Part shown: piece by piece, positions 39,686 to 46,712 of the stretch
How the letters are laid out: the number at the start of each line of letters is the position of its first letter
How positions within the stretch are numbered: the first letter of the stretch is position 1
Assembly: GCA_030065825.1 (NCBI GenBank)
Contig: JASJCY010000013.1
Coordinates: forward strand, 1-55,809
Reading direction: 5' to 3'
From: Nostocaceae cyanobacterium
GTDB lineage: Bacteria > Cyanobacteriota > Cyanobacteriia > Cyanobacteriales > Nostocaceae
Length of the DNA: 55,809 nt
Position numbers and translations under genes: made by a program
Notes under the pieces: generated by a model
What the model was told of the DNA's origin: nothing
The model's input: the letters and a program-made list of their open reading frames with translations, nothing else
Database searches by the model: none

Positions 39686-39988
39686 ATGGCGAAAAAGAGC
39701 ATGGTTGAGCGTGAGAGAAAACGCGCTAAAATGGTAGAAAAATATGCTGCTAAGCGGGAAGCTTTGCTGGAAGAATTCAGAAAAACAGAAGATCCAATGG
39801 ATAAGTTGGAAATTCATCGGAAAATTCAACAGCTACCCCGTAATAGCGCTCCTAGCCGTCGTCGCAATCGTTGCTGGGCTACTGGTCGTCCTCGCGCTTA
39901 CTACCGCGATTTTGGACTGTGTCGCAATGTTCTACGGGATTGGGCACATCAAGGACTTTTACCCGGAGTGGTCAAGTCTAGCTGGTAG
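39686..39988 (+). CDS. rpsN: 30S ribosomal protein S14
   Basis: 100 residues, the zinc-free long form. Conserved sequence [20 protein letters not shown] at the N-terminus and the signature [20 protein letters not shown] followed by [21 protein letters not shown]. It binds the 3' domain of 16S rRNA in the small subunit head. It is monocistronic here, as is common for cyanobacterial rpsN. TAAGAGTGATGAG-type repeats follow. Confidence 0.98.
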   Translation: MAKKSMVERERKRAKMVEKYAAKREALLEEFRKTEDPMDKLEIHRKIQQLPRNSAPSRRRNRCWATGRPRAYYRDFGLCRNVLRDWAHQGLLPGVVKSSW

Positions 39989-40071
39989 AGATAGAGAGTA
40001 ATGAGTTAAGAGTGATGAGTTAAGAGTGATAAATTAATAACTCCTAACTCCTAACTCCTAACTTCTAACTT

Positions 40072-40401
40072 CTATTGACCGCAGCATCTATCAATACCGA
40101 GACTGTCTAAGAGTAGATCGCTGACGGCGTTGGCGATCGCAAACTCTCCGTAAAAACTCTTGGAAAAATCAAATGCCTGCATCTCTGTAACAATAGCGAT
40201 TACTAAAGAACCGAGGTCGTTTTCTCCTTCCATTCTTTGGCGTACAAAAATTTGTGATGCTCTCTCCGCTATAGTCTGATTTACTGTTTCTGGTATAAAT
40301 TCTTTATCCAACCACGTATGTAAACTTTGTTTTAACCATTGCCCTTCTTGTTCGGGATTTACTGAAGATGGCAAGGTAATAGGTGGAATTGGTTCAGTCA
40401 T
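40072..40401 (-). CDS. Conserved cyanobacterial hypothetical protein (109 aa)
   Basis: Soluble and mostly helical: EGQWLKQSLHTWLDKEFIPE, ERASQIFVRQRMEGENDLGS and LVIAIVTEMQAFDFSKSFYG. It ends in DRCCGQ. No enzymatic motif is visible. It is convergent with rpsN. The function is unknown. Confidence 0.75.
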   Translation of the reverse strand: MTEPIPPITLPSSVNPEQEGQWLKQSLHTWLDKEFIPETVNQTIAERASQIFVRQRMEGENDLGSLVIAIVTEMQAFDFSKSFYGEFAIANAVSDLLLDSLGIDRCCGQ

Positions 40402-40489
40402 AATTCTTGTTTGATTTTAAAGCACTTTTGGTAATAGATAATGGGTAATTGGTAATTGGAGGTTGGGATTTAAAGGGAGAATCATTCTT

Positions 40490-40575
40490 GCCTCTAACGT
40501 AGTACTAAAGGTACTTAGTCTGGTCAGATTAGGGTTCCCCTCAAGTCCCCGGCTGTCTTCCGTGGGGTTTGTGAC
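40490..40575. mobile_element. IS200/IS605-like end fragment
   Basis: TAGTACTAAAGGTACTTAGT followed by CTGGTCAG and CCCCGG...CCGTGGGG parallels 33230-33290. It appears to be a solitary element end without transposase. Confidence 0.4.
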
Positions 40576-40708
40576 CATTATTAGTATGGGTATCTGTAGT
40601 ATAGGCATCTATCGGTAAAATTATTCCATACACCACACAGTTACAGTTGTTGTATCTCTTCAGGATAATTCCTAATTTGGTGTTTCCTTACTTATTACCC
40701 ATTATTTT

Positions 40709-41284
40709 ATGCACTACGATGTCGCCGCCATTATTCAAGGCTATGCTCAAGGCTATTTTCTCATGGCTGATGACGATAATACCCTGGGGTGGTATAGTAG
40801 CCGCGATCGCACTTTGATTCCTTTAGATGAGCGTTTTCGCTATCCCAAGTCCCTGCGACGGGTACTGAATCAAAACCGGTTTAGTGTGGCTATTAACCGT
40901 GATTTCCAAAGGGTTGTAGATGGATGTGCTAACCGAGAGACTACTTGGATATCACCGGAGTTAAAGGAGATTTATTGGGCACTTTACCAAACTGGTTGGG
41001 CATATAGTTTTGAAACTTGGCAAGGCGATCAACTGGCTGGGGGAATTTTAGGAATCGCTATCGGGGGTGCTTTCATTGGTGAGTCTATGTTTTACCGCAT
41101 TCCTGAAGGCTCGAAGGTGGCGATGGTAAAGTTAGTCGAAAGGTTGCGAAAAAGAAGGTTTGTCCTATTTGATGCCCAAATGATGAATCCCCATTTAGAA
41201 AGATTTGGTGCTTATGGGGTGAATGATGAAGAGTATCAACAACTACTTCAAAAAGCTTTATTTTCCGGATGTTCTTTTCTCTAA
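40709..41284 (+). CDS. aat: Leucyl/phenylalanyl-tRNA-protein transferase
   Basis: 191 residues. It adds Leu or Phe from aminoacyl-tRNA to proteins with N-terminal Arg/Lys, creating N-degrons for ClpS/ClpAP. Conserved blocks: [71 protein letters not shown] and [20 protein letters not shown]. It is slightly short at the N-terminus compared with proteobacterial enzymes, as is usual in cyanobacteria. A HIP1 site lies inside the gene. Confidence 0.95.
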   Translation: MHYDVAAIIQGYAQGYFLMADDDNTLGWYSSRDRTLIPLDERFRYPKSLRRVLNQNRFSVAINRDFQRVVDGCANRETTWISPELKEIYWALYQTGWAYSFETWQGDQLAGGILGIAIGGAFIGESMFYRIPEGSKVAMVKLVERLRKRRFVLFDAQMMNPHLERFGAYGVNDEEYQQLLQKALFSGCSFL

Positions 41285-41711
41285 AAACACCACGGATAGA
41301 GATAGGAAAGATAGTATAAGTAAAAATTATCTATTTAACCATTTAGTTTTTAATTTCATAAACATAGCCATTTTTTTGTCAAGTTTTTATCGAAAATTAT
41401 TCCTAACTATTGACGAGAATAGGTTGTTTCAGGCTATAATCAGAAAATCATAATGCAGGCTTAGTGTAACTATTTTTTGGTAAAAATTCCTAAAACCTTT
41501 GTTTTTTCGTTGGTTGTTATTCTCAGAGTCTGGTTTAAACCCCCATTAAAATGACCATTTTTTCAACAGTTACAGTTGAATGAAATATATATAAGTTTGA
41601 CAGATAGCGTTTATTGTGATATGGGGAGAGTTATGGAGCGGAGGTAGGTTTTTTGTTTCTAACTAAACCCTAATTGTGTTTTAAATTGCGATCGCCATAG
41701 TCGATTACATT

Positions 41712-42530
41712 TTACCCTACTTTTGTTTCTGTAATTAGGGTAAGACTGCTAAATTCGCCTTTACCATTGTAACTGCGGACTATACGCTGACGCAATTGGG
41801 GTTGAATTAACCAGCCAGACTCTAAGAAAAGGGATTGCCCTAATTGTGCTTTTACCGGAGAAGTTGCAGAAGAGCCATCTGGCAGGAGTAATACTTGTAC
41901 TTGGTTTTGAGGATTTTGGTCAAAGTGGATAATTGAACCTTTGACGGTAGCGCTAGAAGTAATCGTTTCTCCGGCAAAACTTAAACTTTGAACCAAGCGA
42001 CCCGTATTATCTAAATGTAATTTTAGGGTGGTGGGAAAACGAAAAGAAGGTCGCAAATCTGGATAAATAGTAACCGCTTCCCCTTGCCATTCTCCCAGTA
42101 AATCATCTACTTTGAGAGTTGGGCGTTGGGGTGGTTGAGTTCCAGTTAGATGTTCCCGAATCAGAGTGATTTCCTTTAACCGAGCGCTACTGTAATCATA
42201 CAATTGCACCAAACGTAGGCGGCAATTTTCATAAATTAAGCAAAATTCTGCCCCAAATTGAGCATAAGGAGAAAACTGTACCGGACCTTGGGAAAAAGCT
42301 CCATTCTCAAAAAACATTATCCCTCCTATTCCTTGGGGACTAAAATTGAGAACCACGTCATTTTTCCCTTGACGCTGGAGAGTTAGGCGTGCAGCTTTGT
42401 TATCATCCAAGGTTTCAAGACAAAGACGACTGGGGATATCTTCTAACAGTTCACCTTGGGGAGAAAAAATGGTAAAGGAACCTTCCCAAACACCGAGATT
42501 TTGTAGTAAAGATTCCCATTGCGTTTTCAT
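41712..42530 (-). CDS. DUF3598 family protein
   Basis: 272 residues, rich in beta strands arranged as two lipocalin-like barrels: WESLLQNLGVWEGSFTIFSP at the start and DDLLGEWQGEAVTIYPDLRP midway. The family is cyanobacterial and distantly resembles chromophore-lyase or fatty-acid-binding folds; no ligand is known. It is followed on the same strand, at 42582 and upstream, by ftsX; the gap holds TTACCAA/TTACCTA heptamers. Confidence 0.82.
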   Translation of the reverse strand: MKTQWESLLQNLGVWEGSFTIFSPQGELLEDIPSRLCLETLDDNKAARLTLQRQGKNDVVLNFSPQGIGGIMFFENGAFSQGPVQFSPYAQFGAEFCLIYENCRLRLVQLYDYSSARLKEITLIREHLTGTQPPQRPTLKVDDLLGEWQGEAVTIYPDLRPSFRFPTTLKLHLDNTGRLVQSLSFAGETITSSATVKGSIIHFDQNPQNQVQVLLLPDGSSATSPVKAQLGQSLFLESGWLIQPQLRQRIVRSYNGKGEFSSLTLITETKVG

Positions 42531-42535
42531 AGTCC

Positions 42536-42580
42536 ACTACCAATTACCAATTACCTATTACCAATTACCTATTACCTATT
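42536..42580. repeat. STRR tract (ATTACCA/ATTACCT)n
   Basis: Six heptamers between the ftsX stop and the DUF3598 start. Confidence 0.85.
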
Positions 42581-42581
42581 T

Positions 42582-43535
42582 CTAACTGTTGACAAATCGC
42601 CGTACAGCAAACAAACTACCAATCAATCCCACAGTTGCCCCAAAACTTAGAAGAATAAAGGGTAATAGGAGAGTTTGCACAGTAGTTAATCGTAAACCAT
42701 TGGAGAGAAATTGGATGAATTCCGGTTGATTGACCAACAAATTACCGACAAACTGTTGAATTATACTAATAAAACTCCAAGCGATCGCACCTCCAACTAA
42801 GCCGAAAGCAATTCCTTGTAAGATAAATGGCAGGTAAACCCAAGAAGAAGTTGCTCCCACCAGTTGCATAATTTCAATTTCCTGGCGTCTAGCTACTACA
42901 ATTAGACGAATAGTAATGGTGGTAACAGCAATAGCAGTTACAGTGAGAATCATGGTAATTGTCAGTGTCAACCAGTTTAAACCCTGATGTAACTGAGAAA
43001 TACGCCTAACAGCTTCATCCACGTATTTGACTGTTTCTACCCCCCGCAACTTTGCTAATTGTGTCGCTAAAGTAGGAACGACATCCGAATTACGTGCTTT
43101 CACCTTTAACTCATCCACCAGAGGATTTCCACCCAACTGTTGGGTAGCACCTTCAATATCAGCAAGCCCTAATTCTTTAACTAAATTGCTCCAAGCTTGC
43201 TCTTTAGTAATAGTTTTAATATTTACTACCTCTGGCATTCTTGCTACCAGAGGTTCCACAGTTTCGACTCGTGCATTGGAATCAAGATAAACAGATACTT
43301 CCAACTGGCTACCGAATTGGTTTAATAAGGTTTCCAGTTGCCAAGAGGTTTGTAGGCTCATACCAAATAAGAATAATAACACAGTAACGGTACTGATGGC
43401 AGCCCAATTCATCCAACCGCCACGTTGCAAACCCAGAAAAGTTTCTTTGAGCAGGTAGTCAAGTTTTGTCAGGAATTTCAGCACTATTTCGCCCCGGTTA
43501 TGCACAGATTTGGTAATTGAACTCAGATTTCCCAT
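42582..43535 (-). CDS. ftsX: Cell division ABC-type permease FtsX
   Basis: 317 residues. Four membrane helices (about 40-62, 193-213, 240-262 and 285-308). The extracellular domain between TM1 and TM2 carries VSVYLDSNARVETVEPLVAR, ITKEQAWSNLVKELG and LVDELKVKARNSD, typical of FtsX. With FtsE it activates peptidoglycan hydrolases at the division site. No ftsE is seen in the window. The start could be internal (a later Met or Leu codon), since the first ~18 residues are poorly conserved in style. Confidence 0.9.
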   Translation of the reverse strand: MGNLSSITKSVHNRGEIVLKFLTKLDYLLKETFLGLQRGGWMNWAAISTVTVLLFLFGMSLQTSWQLETLLNQFGSQLEVSVYLDSNARVETVEPLVARMPEVVNIKTITKEQAWSNLVKELGLADIEGATQQLGGNPLVDELKVKARNSDVVPTLATQLAKLRGVETVKYVDEAVRRISQLHQGLNWLTLTITMILTVTAIAVTTITIRLIVVARRQEIEIMQLVGATSSWVYLPFILQGIAFGLVGGAIAWSFISIIQQFVGNLLVNQPEFIQFLSNGLRLTTVQTLLLPFILLSFGATVGLIGSLFAVRRFVNS

Positions 43536-43603
43536 TTAAAGGGAATCTTACGTATGTGAGATATTTTACCAAGTAAAAACAAAACCGCATCAGCTGCCAA
43601 CAC

Positions 43604-43745
43604 CTAGTACTCGACCAAACCAAGATTGCCGGGTAAAGGCAGAGAGGGGGAAGAGGGGGAAGAGGGGGAAGAGGGGGGAGAGGGGGGAGAAAAAACTTTG
43701 TTGTTTCCTTATTAACCCCGCATAGTTTACTTGGTGGAGTACTAG
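43604..43745. mobile_element. MITE-like element, family A copy 2
   Basis: 142 bp. The left end CTAGTACTCGACCAAACCAA and the right end (TTGGTGGAGTACTAG) are 31-bp imperfect inverted repeats. The interior GGGTAAAGGCAGAGAGGGGG and AAAAAACTTTGTTGTTTCCT is shared with 5060-5218. Confidence 0.85.
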
Positions 43746-44228
43746 AAAACGAGGTTTATTGATCAATGGATTAAGTTCAAAAATCTAATGGGTAGTGACT
43801 GTCTTGATTGTCAAGCGATCGCTACTATCATTTCTATCCCTTGCAGTATTGGATGGCACTGTTGTTAAGGCAAAAAGCTTGTTAAATAAGGGCAATCTTC
43901 AGTCCTTCGTTACAAGGTTCTACCAAATAGTAGATGCATTTTAGAGAAGTTGAGAGGTTATTTATAAAGTAAACACATCTCGCACCAGGGTCAGAAACCG
44001 GGTTTATTGAAAAGGTTTACCCATCAAAACCCTAATTTTTCGTTCATAAACCCCGGCAGTCGCTATAACGCATGGAAACCAAAGCAACGCGCTGCCTCGG
44101 TTTCTCAATGGGTGTTGAGAATGCTGCAAGATATGACTATAGATGCATTTTAGAGAGGCTAAGCCTCCAACGGATCGGTTTCTAGACTCAGTCTGGAAAA
44201 GATTTATCTCCTTTTTGCACTTTGGATA

Positions 44229-44457
44229 GAGACTAATTTTACTGACCCCATGCCCCTACTAGTTATTTTTTGGTATAATCACTTTGCCGAAGTAAGCGGT
44301 CAGATTGACCGTATTAGCCTGTAAATTGGATAGTGCCGACACTTCTAAGAAGCAGGAAGAAAATGTTAGCATTTGCAGCGCATTTTCGTATCGGCACAAC
44401 ATCTACAATCTCTCGCCATAGAGACTTATTTTACTAACGCCTTGCTCCTACTAGTTA
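44229..44457. repeat. 37-bp direct repeat pair with ~155-bp spacer
   Basis: GAGACTAATTTTACTGACCC at 44229 and GAGACTTATTTTACTAACGC at 44421 each continue into CCTACTAGTTA. The spacer contains GCGGTCAGATTGACCG, a hairpin. It could be a degraded mobile element or an RNA gene. Confidence 0.6.
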
Positions 44458-44489
44458 CCATCAATTAGCCCTTGTTAGTAAATGGCGAA

Positions 44490-44543
44490 CCCATTACCAA
44501 TTACCAATTACCAATTACCAATTATCAATTACCAATTACCAAC
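44490..44543. repeat. STRR tract (TTACCAA)n
   Basis: About seven heptamers just upstream of the pentapeptide-repeat gene. Confidence 0.88.
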
Positions 44544-44559
44544 TTTGGTGTAAATTAAC

Positions 44560-45930
44560 ATGGCTAGTAACCATCGCCGTGCCAAATTTAGAGGCAAATC
44601 CTTTAAGGGACGAAACCTTACAGGTGAAGATTTTTCCTACTCAGATATTACAGGAGCAGATTTTTCTGGTGCAATTTGTCGAGGTACCAATTTCAGCCAT
44701 GCAAAAGCCGGACTACAACGCCGTTGGGCAATTATCCTGATAATTTTTTCATTCATCCTGTCAGCATTATCAGGGCTAATATCGGCAGTAGGTGGCTCTT
44801 TGCTGGGATTTCTTTTAACTAATCCAAACCAAGAGAATAGTTACGTTGCTATCATTAGTTTGGTAGTATTATCAGTATTTTTACTGTTGACAATTCGCAA
44901 AGGCGTAGGTGCTGCCTGTGGATTTTTGGCAGTAGCAGTGATAGTGGCAGGAGTAGCCGCAGTCCTGTGGGCAGGATTAGTGGCAGTGTCATGGGTAGGG
45001 CTAAGGGCAACCACAGAAGCAATGGAAATAGCCCAGATAGTAACAGTGGTAGTCACAGGGGCAGTGGCAGTAGTAGTAGCTGCAATTGGGGCAGTGATGG
45101 TAGCAGGGGCAACGGCAATTGCTGGCACTGTAGCTGGTTTGTTTGCAGTCACAATCATGATATCAGTGGCAGCAGCAGTAGCGGGCACAGTATCAATGAA
45201 AACAGCGGTAATGGTGGGTGTAGTAGCTGCAGGAGTAGCTGCAGCAGTTTCAGTATTGGTAGTAATTATATCCGCTTGTGTTGGTTGTAGTGTCTTATTT
45301 GCCCAAGGTAAGCCCAGTTGGGTGCGTAATATGTCTCTGGCTCTAGTCACCAAGTATGGAACCAATTTTAGCAATGCTGATTTAACAGATGCAGACTTTA
45401 GCCAAGCAAGACTGAAAAATACCAATTTCAATCAAGCGATTGTCACCCGTACAGATTGGTTTCAAGCGAAAAAGCTGGATTTTGCTGCCATTAAGACAAC
45501 CTATCTTGCTGATATTGAACTGCGAGAATTGCTGTTGACAAAAGAATTACAAGACAAAAACTTTGATGGCTGGAACTTGCAAGGGATAAATTTAGAGGGA
45601 GCAAATTTAAGGGATTCTAGCTTTGTTGGTGCTAATCTGAAGGAATCAAATTTGCAGAATGCCGATATTTCCAGAGCCAAACTTGTAGAAACCCAATTAG
45701 ACAAGACTGATTTTAGTGGTGCTGTACTCACAGGAGCATATTTTCAGAATTGTAGTATTACCCCTGAAACCAAGCTAGACGGAGTCAACTGTGAATATAT
45801 ATTTATGAGAGTACCGACCCCAGAAGAACCCAATCCCAATCGTCAACCCCCTAACTGGGAAGCAACATTTCAACCAGGAGAATTTACTCGATTGATGAAG
45901 CCGTTGTCAAAGGTTTCCAAAATCTTGTAG
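44560..45930 (+). CDS. Pentapeptide-repeat membrane protein
   Basis: 456 residues. Residues about 5-50 are pentapeptide repeats (GRNLTGEDFSYSDITGADFS). About 52-255 are an unusually repetitive Val/Ala/Gly membrane region (AVVVAAIGAVMVAGATAIAG) with perhaps six to eight helices. About 260-425 return to pentapeptides (ADLTDADFSQARLKNTNF, NLQGINLEGANLRD). Pentapeptides form a right-handed beta helix. Such hybrid proteins are common in cyanobacteria without a known role. The GC-rich V/A/G segment also opens a 196-codon antisense frame that is not a gene. Confidence 0.85.
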   Translation: MASNHRRAKFRGKSFKGRNLTGEDFSYSDITGADFSGAICRGTNFSHAKAGLQRRWAIILIIFSFILSALSGLISAVGGSLLGFLLTNPNQENSYVAIISLVVLSVFLLLTIRKGVGAACGFLAVAVIVAGVAAVLWAGLVAVSWVGLRATTEAMEIAQIVTVVVTGAVAVVVAAIGAVMVAGATAIAGTVAGLFAVTIMISVAAAVAGTVSMKTAVMVGVVAAGVAAAVSVLVVIISACVGCSVLFAQGKPSWVRNMSLALVTKYGTNFSNADLTDADFSQARLKNTNFNQAIVTRTDWFQAKKLDFAAIKTTYLADIELRELLLTKELQDKNFDGWNLQGINLEGANLRDSSFVGANLKESNLQNADISRAKLVETQLDKTDFSGAVLTGAYFQNCSITPETKLDGVNCEYIFMRVPTPEEPNPNRQPPNWEATFQPGEFTRLMKPLSKVSKIL

Positions 45931-46230
45931 GGGCACGGTTTCCGTGCCCATGGTGTAAAAACCCTGCCAGAGGCGCAAAAATCCTGCCAGAGGACGGAAA
46001 TCGCATCCGTGGTGTAAAAACCCTGCCAGGGGCGCAAAAACCCTGCCAGGGGTGCAAAAACCCTGCCAGGGGCGCAAAAACCCCACCCGTGGTGCAAAAA
46101 CTCTGCCAGAGGCGCAAAAATCCTGCCAGAGGACGGAAATCGCATCCGTGGTGCAAAAAACCTGCCAAGGGCGCAAAAACCCTGCCAGGGGCGCAAAAAC
46201 CCTGCCAAGGGCGCGGAAACCGCGCCCCTA
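45928..46230. repeat. Minisatellite expanded inside a palindromic repeat
   Basis: Left boundary TAGGGGCACGGTTTCCGTGC and right boundary (...GCGGAAACCGCGCCCCTA) are inverted to each other. Between them are about eleven ~21-bp units of the form GGGGCGCAAAAACCCTGCCA with variants. All frames stay largely open, producing several spurious ORFs. It begins two bases before the end of the pentapeptide-repeat gene. Confidence 0.9.
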
Positions 46231-46301
46231 CTTGGAATATGGTGTCGAATTTCCGCCCGGATTTAAAAATACGAGGCTACCATTGTTCCGCCTACTTTTA
46301 G

Positions 46302-46352
46302 GTGTTCCCTATTCCCTATTCCCTATTCCCTATTCCCTATTCCCCGTTCCCT
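46302..46352. repeat. STRR tract (TTCCCTA)n
   Basis: Six TTCCCTA heptamers with TTCCCCG/TTCCCTG ends, downstream of the minisatellite. Confidence 0.88.
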
Positions 46353-46391
46353 GTTTCCTGAAAGATTCTTTAATTATATTTAACGAAAAAA

Positions 46392-46697
46392 TCAGTGTAT
46401 ATACATAGCTAAAAAGATTGCCATTTTATCTGATTCTGCATATCTTGGAAAGTAAGTAGCCGTTATGAGCTGCGTACAGCAATAACCGATGAAAAAGGAA
46501 ACAAAAAATAGAAAATAATTATTTATTACCCACCAGTGATAAGCCGCTGCGCGTTGATAGCATAGCTGCTTTATTTTATTTATGTTTTCAGGTTTACTGG
46601 AAAAATTAAATTTAAAAGTAAATTCACAATTATCAGTCTGCTCAAAATTTTTTGGTTCTTCCTTATTTCTTATAGTTAATTTTTTTGAATTATTCAT
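46392..46697 (-). CDS. Possible small membrane protein (about 101 aa)
   Basis: ATG 46697, or GTG 46703. The N-terminal half is polar, with one or two hydrophobic segments near the end (NYFLFFVSFFIGYCCTQLIT). Part of the coding region overlaps a dispersed CCGCTGCGCG repeat string, and the C-terminus runs into AT-rich sequence. It is divergent from the next gene. No family is recognised; it may be spurious or a remnant. Confidence 0.35.
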   Translation of the reverse strand: MNNSKKLTIRNKEEPKNFEQTDNCEFTFKFNFSSKPENINKIKQLCYQRAAAYHWWVINNYFLFFVSFFIGYCCTQLITATYFPRYAESDKMAIFLAMYIH

Positions 46698-46712
46698 TTC
46701 CACTAAAATAAA

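Larger units (their letters stand above)
43536..44559. other. 1-kb non-coding region with MITE and repeated motifs
   Basis: Contains a family A MITE (43604-43745), a degenerate AGAAACCGGGTTT copy (near 43990-44060), a GAGGCTAAGCCTCC palindrome (near 44155), a 37-bp direct repeat (44229-44265 and 44421-44457) and TTACCAA heptamers (44490-44543). No gene is supported. Confidence 0.6.

Noticed and set aside
44841-45431. 196-codon antisense ORF in the pentapeptide gene
   Set aside because: It mirrors the low-complexity Val/Ala/Gly coding region; its Ala/Thr-rich product has no domain.
45928-46230. CRISPR array
   Set aside because: Units are ~21 bp, contiguous, without unique spacers, and no cas genes are present.
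45884-46408. Several overlapping ORFs on both strands (up to 118 codons)
   Set aside because: They are open only because the ~21-bp repeat units lack stops; the sequences are simple repeats.
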